Shown one piece after another: positions 42,630 to 53,810 of a stretch of 64,000 nt of DNA (position 1 is the first letter of the stretch; every line of letters starts with the position of its first letter). The stretch is taken from NCBI GenBank assembly GCA_047967505.1, contig CM106541.1; one strand, 5' to 3'. The stretch comes from Dipteris shenzhenensis. Its lineage: Eukaryota > Polypodiophyta > Polypodiopsida > Gleicheniales. Made by a program: the position numbers and the translations under genes. Below the pieces are notes generated by a model. The model was not told the DNA's origin. It did not search any database and worked only from the letters and a program-made list of their open reading frames with translations.

Positions 42630-43316
42630 TGTCACATGCACCCCTACACTATGGAGCATGGTGACACACAGTTTGACCCATTTGTCGTACGCCGTGACCT
42701 GTTGTGAGCCCTAGTCCAGGGATGAGTCAGGCACGAGCTACGGGGGTCCGTTCCCTATTACGAAAGTCACAAGCCACGGTGGAGCAGTTCGGGTCGCCAA
42801 GGCAAAGCGTTGCGAGGTATCCACCTAGCAACAAGTTCAGAAGAGGGGAATGTCACATGCACCAGGGTCAAGCCCAGGTGGCAGTGACAACTAGCTGCCT
42901 AGCCTTCCGGAAGAGCCCAAAAGAGCCTGGTTTTATAGGCAAGGGCCAGCAGCCTGGTCGGCCAAAACCGACCATGTGCTGGCCCAACGTTGGCTGGTTC
43001 CAGCCCTATTTAAGGGGCCTTCAGTCCCCCTTTTCACTCACTCAGCCTTCCTCAGTTCAGGATTCAGCTCGCAGCCTCCAACAGCGCTTCCAGCCAGCAT
43101 ATGTGCGAGGTTTGGGTGTCCTATTTCCGCAGCATGGTTCCATCTCCCGCACGTCGTAGGTAGGGGAGTGGTCTCAGCACAGTTTTGTACTAATTTGGCA
43201 ACCATGTATAAATAAAGCAGTGTACTATAGTTAGGTAAATATCATGTGTCTCTCATGCTTGAGTTGGCCTTTTATATTCATCTATTTTCCGCACAGCAAG
43301 TCTCCGCATTGTTACA
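42630..43316 (+). repeat. Non-autonomous element 5' LTR
   Basis: 687 bp, TG...CA. Carries a CCCTATTTAAGGGGCC promoter-like segment near 43003 and ATAAATAAAG near 43207. Frames inside (42704-43159, 42976-43215) recur in the other LTR and are not genes. Confidence 0.95.
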
Positions 43317-43317
43317 T

Positions 43318-43329
43318 TGGTATCAGAGC
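43318..43329 (+). other. Primer binding site of the non-autonomous element
   Basis: TGGTATCAGAGC, one base after the 5' LTR. Confidence 0.93.
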
Positions 43330-44831
43330 AGTATGGTTCCTTCTGATTTGAGTTAGGTTGGAGGGAGTCCTGGCAGCAAAGCTTAGTTATAGAAGAGGAG
43401 GAGCATGTTTGGGATATTATCTAATTTTGTATTTGGTCCCTACCCTGGACTAGTTGTAGTACCATACTCCATTAGCCTCTCCCTCTCAACCTTCATCGCG
43501 CATCGGGCCGGCTCCCGTCTTCACTCGTATGCGTTTACACCTTGCGGGCAAAGTTAGGGGCTTTTTTTTTCCTCTGGCAGTCATTATTGTAGCAATTGAT
43601 GGTTCTTCCAGCCTTCCATCATGGACTCGTCCAATAGAGCAGCTCTTAGGCAAGTGTTTAGAGAGCAGGATCATCTCCTTGAGCAGCATATGCTCTTTTC
43701 TGAGCAGCCCGAGCAGCACAAGAAGACAAAGGAGGATGCAACGACATTGTCACCACGATGCTGCCAGATGAGAGACACTCTCCACGTGCGATACGGAGAG
43801 GGACCGGAGCACGCATGATCGAGGTTCGGTCTATTTCAGCCCTTCTCAAAGGTGACCGCCAAAGACGAGGGATCACCCTTGACATAGCCCACCGGATCTG
43901 ACAGTCAACATTGGGAAAACCAAGGTTATGCTCTTCAACACATCCCGAGTAGTGCTTTCTGTCTATGGTAAGAGGAACTAGATCAAATGCCTAAGCTGCT
44001 ACTCGTCCAGCAGCTTTATCATGTCCAGTTAGCTCCTCTTGGTCTTCCACTCCGGGAGCTCAGTCAGTTGGATCAGCTTTAGCAGGGGAACATATGGTTT
44101 TCACAGCTATGAGGGATGGGTCTTCCACCCTTGGAGATATCTCAGACCCATTAGCATTTGCCATAGATGAGCCTCTTGGGTCCATCGCCCGAAGGAGAGT
44201 TCTCTTCCCCATAGTTAGTTCTCTTGGGGATTCCACCCAAGGGGACACCCCAGATGCCATGTGAGTATGCTGGAGTTCCCAGGTTTTCAGTTTTGGTTGC
44301 CTAGCTTCAATGGCTTTCTCATCACCCCGGCAATTCTTGGAGTAGTACTAGCATTTCTATGTCGGTGGACCTTCCGCAATGGGGAGAATGCATGCGAGCA
44401 GTTGGTAGCCAGTTTCATGCCATTGGACTTCCGAAGTGCAGTGCCTCCATATCAGCAGCCCGATCAGTCCTCAGCAGGTCATGAGGACAGCGGGAAGTTC
44501 ATATGTGCAGGAGCCTGTCAGAGTGCCATACCACCCAAGGATCAAGAGTTCGCAGTAGTAGTGTGGTGGGATGACTGGCCTCAGTAGTTCAGCTTCCAGT
44601 CTTCACGGCAGTACCAGTTCTCAGGAGTTTTTATTGAGCCACCGTGTTATCATAACAGAACATTCGTTTCTCAGCCTTTTCGCGTGGTACCAGATCAGTC
44701 CCAATGCCAGACGGCTACGCCTCAGTTCTTGGGAGGACAGTCAAGTTGGTGGTCAGCACGATCACATTTGCTTCACAGATTCACTCAGTCCCTTAGCAAC
44801 TATCATCATCCAGAATTTAAGTAGGAGGGAA
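43330..44831 (+). other. Interior of the non-autonomous element
   Basis: About 1.5 kb with no catalytic motif. Near 44400-44760 it is CAG/CAC-rich, which could be the C-terminal part of an old gag. The polypurine tract ends at 44831. Confidence 0.6.
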
Positions 44832-45534
44832 TGTCACATGCACCCCTACACTAGGGAGCATGGTGACACACAGTCTGAACCATTTGTCGTACGCCGTGAC
44901 CCCATTGTGAGCCCTAGTCCAAGGACGAGTGAGGCATGAGCTACGGGGGTCTGTTCCTAGTTCCCAAAGTCACAAGCCATGGCGGAGTAGTTTGGGTCGC
45001 CAGGGCAAAGCGTTGCGATGTATCCACCTAGCAACAAGTTCAGAAGAGGGGAATGTCACATGCACTAGGGTCAAGCCCAGGTGGCAGTGACAACTGGCTG
45101 CCTAGCCTTCCTGAAATGGCCCAAAAGAGCTTGGTTTTATAGGCAAGGGCCAGCAGCCTGGTCAGCCAAAACCGACCAGACAGTCGGTTGTGCTGGCCCA
45201 ACGTTGGCTGGTTTCCAGCCCTATATTAGGGGCCTTCAGCCCCCCTTTTCACTCACCCAGCCTTCCTCAGTTCAGAACTCAGCTCCCAGCCTCCAGCAGC
45301 GCTTCCAGCCAGCATATGTGCGAGGTTTGGGTGTCCTATCTCTGCAGCCTAGTTCCCATCTCCCGCATGTTGTAGTTAGGGGAGTGGTCTCAGCGTAGTT
45401 TTGTATGCTGATTTGGCAACCATGTATAAATAAAGCAGTGTACTATAGCTAGGTAAATCTCATTTGTCTCTCATGCTTGAGTTAGCCTTTTATATTCATC
45501 TATTTTCCTTACAGCAAGTCGCTGCATTGTTACA
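44832..45534 (+). repeat. Non-autonomous element 3' LTR
   Basis: 703 bp, similar to the 5' LTR throughout with scattered substitutions and short indels; contains an extra GACAGTCGGTTG stretch near 45178 relative to the 5' copy. Confidence 0.95.
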
Positions 45535-45539
45535 CCGTT

Positions 45540-45905
45540 GATATGAAAACATGGAGCCTGTCATTATCGGAGTGTCCATTGATCTCCAGCATCAATGAGA
45601 GATGTAGGCAGATAGGGGCTCCTTTGCTCAAATTGTTGCAATTGAGAGCAAGCTTAAAAATCCACATGGGTAGGGACAAACTATTTATAGGTGACATGCT
45701 TGAAATAATCCCAAATAGTTATGGTTTTTTTCTTTCAAGCATCTCTTCAACTAGAGAAATGCAATCTTCTTCAGAGCTTTGCAAACTGGCTAACCTGTGT
45801 GTCGAGCACTAATGCTAGATCTTGGACATGACATGCCCAATGATAAGGGTAAACATGTGCAAACTGCTTAATTAAAAACCTTTGCTAAGGTCGGGGCCAT
45901 AGTAC
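45540..45905. other. No supported gene
   Basis: Short frames only; it may be the outer end of the copia fragment that follows. Confidence 0.4.
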
Positions 45906-46509
45906 TTATTTCATATGCAATGTATTCAGGACATTGTCCCTCATGCTGTTAAGGAGCTTCAAAGCTGTGTGTCTGATGCCACCGGCAGTGAAAAGTGTGC
46001 ATTCCATCTTTGACGTATTTTTCCTCTCTGCCAGCCCGTTCTGCTGCGGAGTATAAGGCACTGTACATTGATGAATAATACCCCAAGCTGCCAAAAAATC
46101 AGAGAACTCACGGGACATGTACTCTCCCCCCCTGTCAGTGCGTAGAGTAAGGAGCTTGTTCCTTGATTCATTTTCAGCCATGGCAAGCCAATGTCTGAAG
46201 CATGGGAACACATCAGATTTGGCCTTCATACCATAGATCCAAGCAAATCTGGTGTAGTCATCCACAAAGGTGCAAAAGTAAAGGTAGCCCCCAAGAGATG
46301 CTGTCCGTATCAGCCCGCACACATCACTATGCACCAGGTGAAGCTTCCTGGATGCACCAACTGTCCCATCCTTTGGAAATGAGAAACGGTGCATTTTGCC
46401 CAACAAGCATCCCTCACAAACATGTTTAACTTGTGCATGCATGGGTGGGAGAGCAACCACCATGTTTTGTGAATGCATTTAACCAAGCTTCTGTAGTTGA
46501 GGTGACCCA

Positions 46510-46520
<11 letters not shown>
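45906..46520 (-). pseudogene. Copia pre-integrase and integrase fragment
   Basis: From 46520 leftwards: RLGHLNYRSLVKC, a frameshift, then CEGCLLGKMHRFSFP (pre-integrase zinc pair), LHLVHSDVCGLI with the first catalytic Asp, FVDDYTRFAWIY, LRTDRGGEYMS with the second, and TPQQNGLAERKN with the Glu. The catalytic triad is intact. Similarity is lost near 46000. The right edge lies at a GA microsatellite, so only this piece of pol is present. Confidence 0.9.

Positions 46521-46556
<36 letters not shown>
46513..46556. repeat. GA microsatellite
   Basis: Uninterrupted GA dinucleotide run adjoining the copia fragment. Confidence 0.95.
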
Positions 46557-46559
46557 ATC

Positions 46560-47388
46560 ATTTTTAACCTTAGTAAGTGTTTTGATCTCAGGCATTAACT
46601 TGGCACATTATAGGATTGTGTGTCGGACGAATTTGGAGTGCCTTATGAAGAAACCACAATGTGGATATGCTACATTTATAGCGAAACATATGAAAGGCAT
46701 GGGTCAACAACGACATACAACTTCAAGAGAAAAACAGGTTAATTGTTTAAACTATGTGCATTTTTCAAACTTCTGAAAATTTGGAATTTACCTTTGAGTT
46801 ATTTTGACAATGTCTTGGTTGGTGACCTTTCCAAGTATTTAGGCTAATATGAACATGGAATAAGATGTGGATCCCAAGGGCAGTGAATTGTTGCATGTTT
46901 TGGGATCTTTGTGGGAGCTTTTTTGTAAGGAGTGTTTGGCTCAATTTTTTGCTATTTGCTTTGAGATGCTACTATTGTTGTCTATTCTCTAAAATCGATG
47001 CTTGTGAGTACACACGAAGTTTGACGTTTGATTAGTATACCCTTCTATATTTTGGAGGTTCGTCCGTTGCATACACTATATCCACTAGTGGAGAAACTAG
47101 CTAGGTGGTTAGGTTTCTGACAGTGTATTAGAGCCAAGCTGCCTATCTGAAGAGCTGTGAGATGGTGGTGTGCTTGGAAGAGAAGATTTGTGAGCCTCGG
47201 GTTTCAAAAGAGGGTGAGATTTGAATCCAGGAGGTGTATGCCTTGGTGATTAAGCCATCGAGTAATAGATTGAATTCGACAACTGAAAGAGAAAGGCAAC
47301 TTTTGATTAGTGAAGGTGTGACAAGACGGTCAGTGCGTTTTGAGTATTCCCTTGCAATAAATCTCATCGGTGCAAGATACTGCCCCAC
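46560..47388. other. Possible copia LTR and leader, unresolved
   Basis: No gene visible. Near 47120 the sequence TGACAG is followed by TGTATTAGAGCC, which resembles a degraded tRNA-iMet primer site; this would make the preceding segment the 5' LTR of the copia whose gag starts at 47389. The LTR start was not found. Confidence 0.35.
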
Positions 47389-47928
47389 ATGCCAATTTCA
47401 AGCTTTGAAATGGTGGGGATGTTGGATGGAGCGAATTATCCAATCTGGAAGGTCAAGATTCAGAGACACATGATTGCACATGGACTGCAGGAGATAACTG
47501 AAACATATGAATTAAAATCAGAGGATCAAAAGGATGCATCAAAGAGGCGTGGAAGATCAAGAGGACATCAAAGAATGGATGCAGAAAAATGCTGATGCAC
47601 TATCAATTATTATCAATATGTTTGCAAATTCAATGCTTCCACACATTAACTGATGGAGACTTTGCTTGAGGTATAGATAATTCTAAAGTACTTGTACAAG
47701 ATGATGAATAGTTGTTGCATTGCAATGCTCCAAAATCAATTGTTCATGCTGAGTATGGAAGAAGCTGACCGGGTGAGCAATTATCTAGTCAAAGTTGGAG
47801 TGTTAAAACATCAAGTAGCTGCTGTAGGTCAAAAGGTGGACAGCAATCAGTTGGTCACTCTCATGTTCAGTAAATTGCCAGGGAGCTTCAATTGGTTAGT
47901 GGCAATCCTGACAGCTAGAGAAAGAAAG
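47389..47928 (+). pseudogene. Copia gag, truncated by a LINE
   Basis: Starts with the copia gag motif MLDGANYPIWKVKIQRHMIA near 47407. After a frame break, the central part follows at 47692: LYKMMNSCC-type residues, QLFMLSMEEADRVSNYLVKV, LVTLMFSKLPGSFNWLVAIL. It ends at TAR, where a GAAA run begins. The remaining pol is absent. It belongs to a different copia lineage from Copia-A by its gag motifs. Confidence 0.82.
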
Positions 47929-48242
47929 AAAGAAAGAAAGTTTATTAAAGTCTATTGAAGACCGATGGGTCTAAGAGACTGATAGGAAACCTGATACAAT
48001 GAGCAAAAAGGGTGGAGCTACTAAATGATCATCCCAACCCATGCTAGAAAACGGTGTAGGACATAGTCAGTGCCATCATCATCAATATCACTATAGTCAT
48101 AGTCCTCACTAACATCATCATCATCTAGTTGATCTTGCAAAGAGTCAGCTAAGGTGATACAAGGTGAATTGTTCTTCGTGACTACACCCAATAGTGCTTC
48201 TATAGGGTGCATAGATCTAGGTTTCACAGTGCTTATGTCCAA
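47913..48242 (-). mobile_element. 5'-truncated LINE 3' end with TTTC tail
   Basis: On the minus strand, the last LINE codons (DQLDDDDVSEDYDYSDIDDDG, ending VGMII near 48021), a short 3' UTR with AGACCCATCGGTCTTC, and a (CTTT)n tail at 47913-47940. The same UTR and tail end the LINE at 56073-57450. It cuts the copia gag. The acidic Asp-rich C-terminus is shared with that LINE. Confidence 0.82.
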
Positions 48243-48715
48243 TGTAGAGCGATGGCGAGAAAATCAGGCTCACCTATTGGGGTAGTCACCAATGTAGAGC
48301 GATTTGGCTGGCCTTGCTTTTCAAAAGCTAGGGCACCAATTGGGATTAAAGCCCATGAATTTTGCGTTGCCCTTATTTCATTGGCAGCGAGCCTCTTCTA
48401 GTTCTGAATTCCAGCTTGCCTCGTTCCTCTCTACCTCTTGCCACCCCACCGCTCCTCTATTGCCATTCTTCCTTGCATATTCGCTGCTGTTGGCCGTACG
48501 ATTTGCTGCTTGGCTGCGGGTCTTGGAGTGCGTCAGCCCATAGGCTGGTTCGTCAGCAGAGCTCAAGGCTTTGCGAGTTCATTCCAGCGCTGTTACTAGG
48601 GATTCGAACAACCTTGTTATTGCTCAGCAGCCCACCTTCAGTTCGTGCTCCAGGTAGGTCCTCCCCAATCGACGTTGTGCCAGGTCTTGCAGTTCACAAC
48701 CTTGTTCGTTCTTTC

Positions 48716-49722
48716 ATGGCTGATGCAAGTAACCCCCCTAAGGCGGATCAGAATATAAGTAATTCCAATCCACCCTCCCCCATGTCTGAACGGGATATTG
48801 AAGGGGACAATTATGATGTTCATGAGGATTTAGTTACAAAGGACGCTTTCAACCAATTCCTCACGAGATTGGATGAAAAGTTTGTGCTCCTCAATTCAAA
48901 CCATGAACAGTTGTTCCAGCAAATTGTTGCTATGCAGACCCAGCTTTAGACCCTGACTCTTATGGATGCGATGGCTTCTGTTCTTGGGCCCAATATTACC
49001 CTAGCACAATTCTCGGGGGAACATAAGGATCGGAAGGAAGAAGTTGCGGATACTTCGCTGCATAAATGACAATTCCACCTCAATTTTCACCCCTACCTGC
49101 AAGACAAGCGCTTATAGTTAGCAGTTGGATATCTAGCAAGAAAGGCTCTACTCTGGTGGGAGGAATTGAGGCCTCAGCCATCCACTTGGGCAGAGTTCGA
49201 AGAAGCTTTTAGAACCAAGTTTCAAAAAAAGGAAGATGATTATGATATCGTGGCCAAGTTCAAGGCCTCGGATATGACCAAACAGGGCCACTTTTGAGAC
49301 CTATCCCCATAAATTCCGTGACCTATAGACCCGTGCTACAAAGATGGATCTAGTGACCCTTTTGGGTTTCTTTGTGGCCGGCTTGCCCGATTCCTACATG
49401 TTGCAAGTTAAGAACAATGAGAGCTCTACCTTGAAGGAGTCCATTCATTTTGCACTCATTTATGATGATTTGATGGCCTTGACCAAGAAGTTGACTACAC
49501 TTGAGACCCAGGGCAAGAACAAGAGAAAGTTCTTCAATGCAACTACTAGCACTGGAGAAGTGAGATCTTCCGATACTCCTTCTCAAAAGTAGCAGAAGTC
49601 TGCTAAGGGCAGCGCTTCCTCCGTTTGCTTCGGCTTCGGAAGGAAGGGTGATGCTTTATTTGTGAGGAGCGTGGGCATACCCGGGCTGATTGCCCAAAGA
49701 GGCCCGGAGCCTCATAGGGACC
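48716..49722 (+). pseudogene. Gypsy-B2 gag with CCHC knuckle
   Basis: Starts near MADASNPPKADQN (48716), followed by a helical segment (FNQFLTRLDEKFVLLNSNHE) and a TAG after QTQL near 48948. Later in changing frames comes the gag core ALLWWEELRPQPSTWAEFEE near 49150, GFFVAGLPDSYMLQV, DDLMALTKKLTTLETQ, then a CCHC knuckle CFICEERGHTRADC at about 49652-49693. At least five stops are present, several TAG or TGA. Confidence 0.82.
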
Positions 49723-50089
49723 TACACTGAAGCTCAGAGCCGCTCAGACTACTTTGACAGGTATTTGTGTCAATGTCCTCACACGCCGTGATTGTTCTTT
49801 TAATAATTCATTGTTTGACCCCCATGATCTCTACAGGGCTTATGGTGAGATTCGAGGGAAACGGATTTAACCCAGCAGTTCTTACAACTTTGTTAATCAC
49901 AACTTGTGCGGAAGCTACAATTGATTATGACGCATAGTGAACACACCTACAAGGTGCAGCTTCCAGTTGGGAAGCAGTTTGGGATCGCAACTTCCCGTCT
50001 AGATTCAAGCCTACGAGGATATTTTAGAGTGCTATGTTATGCACTTGGATCATGTAACTTGTTGTTGGGATGAGGTGTTTTAATGTGTT

Positions 50090-50383
50090 TTGATTCCATT
50101 TTCATCATTTGTTGTATCTGTGTGTGATGCAAATGATTTAAGTCTAGTTGAACATATTGAATTAAAGAAATTGTTGAATGATTTTAGTGATGTATTTCCC
50201 GAACAATTGTCGATAGGCTTGCCATCAAAACATGCAGTAGACCATCGCATAGATTTAAGTCTGATTGAACATATTGAAATAAAGAAATTGTTGAATGATT
50301 TTAGTGATGTATTTCCTAAACAACTGCCGGTAGGCTTGCCATCAGAATGGGCAGTAGTCCGTGGTTCTCAGCCTATAAGTTGA
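50090..50383 (+). pseudogene. Gypsy-B2 pre-RT segment with tandem duplication
   Basis: Encodes the pre-RT block twice in tandem: LVEHIELKKLLNDFSDVFPE and, 39 codons later, LIEHIEIKKLLNDFSDVFPK. The Gypsy-B1 copy (21754-21984) has only one. The period is 117 bp (50135 and 50252), so the duplication keeps the frame. Confidence 0.9.
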
Positions 50384-50550
50384 GGAGGACGTGTTAGCTC
50401 AGTAACTTCAAGAATACTTGAAGTTGGTCTGTATATGCCTGAGCAAATCACCTTGGGATGCTTGCGTTCTTCTAAGGAAGAAGGATGGTTCTTGGAGATT
50501 GTGTGTGGATTATTAAAGTTTGGATAAAATCACGGTTAGGAATAAGTATC

Positions 50551-50900
50551 TGTTAGAAAGGTAGCATGAGCAAGAGCAAGTGAGCAAATGAGAGCAATAG
50601 CAAGTATGATTTCATTCATGAGTAGAGTTACATATAGTGGAATGCCCCTAAGTAGGTGGCTCTAGATCCATGATTATCTCCCTGATTGTCTCCATCAGTA
50701 ATACCTCCAAATCCTCCATCAACCTGACCACCAAGTCCCTAACTTATCTCAATCACACCAACATAGGTGACACCTAACTGATGAGTCACCTACACACCTA
50801 CCATGGTGCTCACTAGCACTCACACCATGTCCTACACAAGCACTAGCACACTGGCACACACACACCACATGACCATGTCCATAAGTGTGTCCCCTAAATA
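50551..50900 (-). repeat. TRIM-like element left (3') LTR
   Basis: Matches 51693-52040 closely from TGTTAGAAAGG to GTGTCCCCTAAA, then meets the purine tract. Confidence 0.9.
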
Positions 50901-51164
50901 CCCCCCCTTAAATTGATGACCTTCTACCCTAGCAGTAGACAATGGGATACTACATGGTTTTCATGCTCCCGACCTTGTTCTCACTCTAGTTGCATCGGTA
51001 GTAGACTCATGTGGACACCCTAGCTCCACCATGATCTCACTCCAAATCAGGTTACCTCGGTTTACAATAAGAGAGTCCACCTGGAATATGTGTCTTTGGG
51101 TATCACCATAGGACATATGACTTAAAGCAGGTAAACATGACTCAAAGCATGACAAACATGACTA

Positions 51165-51202
51165 ACTTGCTTATGCTACCTTTCTAACATGGTATCAAAG
51201 CC
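51165..51202 (+). other. Opposite-strand LTR end and primer site inside the TRIM-like element
   Basis: CTTGCTTATGCTACCTTTC and TAACA, the inverted complement of the LTR's first 24 bases with one mismatch, is followed directly by TGGTATCAAAGCC (51190-51202), a plus-strand primer site. The element therefore has primer sites in both orientations. Confidence 0.85.
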
Positions 51203-51692
51203 TAGTTGACTGAGGCTTGACTTTGCTACCACGTGGTCATCCCTACCAAGCTCCATTCTTGCTTCCATGGTGTCTTACCCTTTGCCCACGATTTTGCAAG
51301 AGCAAATACTCAGCATCGCAACCGATGGACTCAAGAATCCTTCAAGCTGGAGATTGCTCATGTCTGGGCGACCTTTCTGACCAGAGGGATCTCCCTAAAT
51401 TGCCGCCGATTTTGTGTGCCGCTTCCTCTTCTTCATGGCGGGATTTTTGCAATGCTGGCTGCATAGCTAAACCATTCTCAAATTCCTCTTACAGAAGGCT
51501 GGGTGACCCCAAGGGCTACCTCCTGATGGAATTTCATCTCTGTTGGTGAAGTATTCGGGCCACACTCGTCGATTTTACAGTCAGAATTCACTATGTAATG
51601 CTGGGCGACGTGATGCATGATTGTGCGGTTCTTCTCTGGTATTCAGGCTTTCATTCTGTGTGAAAACCCCCATGAATGCTACTCTGATACCA

Positions 51693-52060
51693 TGTTAGAA
51701 AGGTAGCATGAGCAAGAGCAAGTGAGCAAATGAGAGCAATAGCAAGTATGATTTCATTCATGAGTAGAGTTACATATAGTGAAATGCCCTTGAGTAGGTG
51801 GCTCCAGATCCATGATTATCTCCCTGATTGTCTCCATCAATAACACCCCCAAGTCCTCCATCAACTTGACCACCAAGTCCCTAACTTATCTCAATCACAC
51901 CAACATAGGTGACACCTAATTGATGAGTCACATGACACACCTACCATGGTGCTCACTAGCACTCACACCATGTCCTACACAAGCACTAGCACACTGGCGC
52001 ACACACACACCACATGACCATGTCCATAAGTGTGTCCCCTAAACATTAATTTATCCAACA
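51693..52060 (-). repeat. TRIM-like element right (5') LTR
   Basis: 368 bp, starting TGTTAGAAAGG and ending TTATCCAACA on the plus strand, followed by the GTATC duplication. Confidence 0.9.
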
Positions 52061-52330
52061 GTATCCTCTCCCTCGTGCTGATGACTTAATAGACAGATTG
52101 GTTGGAGTGAAGTATTTCACTAAGATTGACTTACGGACTAGCTACCACCAGATTCGTATTTACAAGGATAGCCTCTCGGACTAGGTATGGTCATTATGAG
52201 TTCCTCGTATTACCTTTTGGATTGACCAATACTCCCCAACTTTCCAACAAATGATGAATGACTTGTTTCAAGAGTTCTTGGGTAAGTTTGTTGTTGTGTT
52301 CTTGGATGATATCTTAGTTTACTCAGTAAG
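52061..52330 (+). pseudogene. Gypsy-B2 reverse transcriptase core
   Basis: Resumes directly after the TRIM-like insertion: [35 protein letters not shown] with the first catalytic Asp, [16 protein letters not shown], and FVVVFLDDILVYS near 52293-52330 with the Asp pair. Small indels shift the frame near 52175 and 52240. The catalytic residues are retained. Confidence 0.88.
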
Positions 52331-52599
52331 ACTTTAGAGGACATCTGAGGATTGTCTTAATAAGATAGAATAAGCTGTTTGCTAAGCTTAGTAAATGTGA
52401 TTTCTTTATGAGACATATCATTTACTTAGGATACAAGATTACTCATGAAGGTGGTAGCGTTGATGAAGACCGTATTCAAAAGGTTTTGACTTCGCCTATA
52501 CCTTAGATAATCGTTTTCCCCTATGATTTACTATCTTTTTGAGAAAATCAGTTCATGATTATTCCAAAATCATGGTCCCCTTGACCAACGTATTGAAGG

Positions 52600-53020
52600 G
52601 TTGTGGCTGTAGGTCTACACAACCTATTACTTGGAATGAGGATTTGAACAAGGCTTTCGATACTTTGACCCGAGCCTTATGTGTTAGAGGCCGATGCGAG
52701 TGACTATGCCATCAGGGCAGCATTATTCCAAGAGGGCCGACCTGTAGCTTTTGAGAGTAAAAAGCTCGATGATACTTAATATCGTTGGCCTACCATGGAA
52801 AAGGAACTCTATGTAGTCGTATATGCTCTTAAGTTTTGGAGGCATTACCTGTATGGTTCCAAATTTGTCATGTTGACTGATCATCAGCGGATTTGGTATG
52901 TGTGTGAAGGGGATGATTTGAGGGGTAGAAAGGCTCGATGGGCTTAGTTGATGCAGGATTTTGATTTTGAGATTTGATATAGGAAAGGTTCTTTAAATAG
53001 TGTTGCTGATGCCCTAAGTT
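52600..53020 (+). pseudogene. Gypsy-B2 RNase H
   Basis: EADASDYAIRAALFQ near 52690, PTMEKELYVVVYALKFWRHY, FVMLTDHQRIWY and SVADALS. DASDYA and TDHQ carry the family's catalytic positions. Interrupted by TAA and TAG codons. Confidence 0.85.
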
Positions 53021-53028
53021 GGTTTAAG

Positions 53029-53548
53029 ATGGTGAATGCTTTGTCATTTATTGAGATATCCTCTGACCTATTTCAATCCTTGAGAGGGCTTTACGTGACT
53101 GATAGTCATTTCAGTCATTATTGGCAGAAACTCCGGAATGGGAGCTCTATGATTGACCAAGACTTAGGAATTGTGTCACCTATACGGTTCAGGCGACAGG
53201 ACGCCAGTGGATGATTTGGAATGGCTTGTTATTCCAAAATGAAAAAAATTGTGTACTAGATGTGTCGGATCTTCGATCGAGGATTCTTTGAGAGTGTCAT
53301 GATGCAGCTAGTACGGGACATCCTGGAGTACACAGGAATTTGTCTCTTTGAAACATAGTTTTTATTGGCCTAAGATGAGAGAATTTGTTTAGGACTATGT
53401 AGGAGGTTGCCGTTTTTGTCAAGTGACCAAGGCAAAACGCATTAGAAGCGTATGATTGCTACAATCCTTAGACATTCCTGGTAATAAGTGGAAAAGTAGT
53501 TCCATGGATTTTATTACAGGATTGCCACGAATGCGCAAGGGTCACGAC
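53029..53548 (+). pseudogene. Gypsy-B2 integrase N-terminal part
   Basis: ECHDAASTGHPGVHRNLSLL, SFYWPKMREFV, TAG, DYVGGCRFCQVTKAKR form the H2C2 zinc-binding domain; MDFITGLPRMRKGHD follows and is cut by the Copia-G LTR at 53549. The core should continue but is absent downstream. Confidence 0.85.
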
Positions 53549-53796
53549 TGTTAGAATTATTATTATAATTCAGCAGTGACCAATGTAATGTAATAAGTAG
53601 GTTAGGGGCACTTTTCCCTCATTTAGAGGTTTTTCCCCCTAACCACAGTTAGTTCACTAACTACGGTTAGTGAAGGATAAGGTTTTGTCACTTAGACAAA
53701 ACCCATCCCACTTCTTGTATTAGTCACTTCTTCAATTGCAAGTATACTACGTTCAGCTCTCTTGCTTCTTGCTCTCTCACTCTCTCGTTTCTAACA
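53549..53796 (+). repeat. Copia-G 5' LTR
   Basis: 248 bp, TGTTAGAATTATT to CGTTTCTAACA, inserted in Gypsy-B2 integrase after ACGAC. Contains the internal inverted words AACTACGGTTAGT and its near complement. No 3' partner LTR is present in the window. Confidence 0.88.
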
Positions 53797-53798
53797 TA

Positions 53799-53810
53799 TG
53801 GTATCAGAGC
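53799..53810 (+). other. Copia-G primer binding site
   Basis: TGGTATCAGAGC, two bases after the LTR end. Confidence 0.93.

Larger units (their letters stand above)
42630..45534 (+). mobile_element. Short non-autonomous gypsy-type LTR element
   Basis: Two direct LTRs (42630-43316 and 44832-45534), primer site after the first, polypurine tract GTAGGAGGGAA before the second, and flanking CCCTT (42625-42629) and CCGTT (45535-45539), a target duplication with one later change. LTR ends (TGTCACATGCACC, CATTGTTACA) resemble those of Gypsy-A, so the same machinery may mobilise it. The 1.5-kb interior has only short frames and a Gln/Pro-rich stretch; no RT, protease or integrase. It fits a deleted, non-autonomous derivative. 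Confidence 0.93.
50551..52060 (-). mobile_element. TRIM-like element with target duplication GTATC
   Basis: 1510 bp, bounded by GTATC at 50546-50550 and 52061-52065; the Gypsy-B1 copy shows the empty site (AAGTATCCTCT near 22150). Ends are TGTTAGAAAGG and CCAACA on the plus strand. LTR-like repeats lie at 50551-50900 and 51693-52060. In minus orientation a primer site (TGGTATCAGAG, 51682-51692) adjoins the right LTR, and a purine tract (AAGGGGGGG near 50901-50909) adjoins the left. The interior of about 790 bp has no pol. The left LTR lacks the outer 17 bp or so found in the right one. Confidence 0.9.

Noticed and set aside
42704-43159. 151-codon frame, repeated at 45081-45398
   Set aside because: Both lie inside the LTRs of one element and have no domain.
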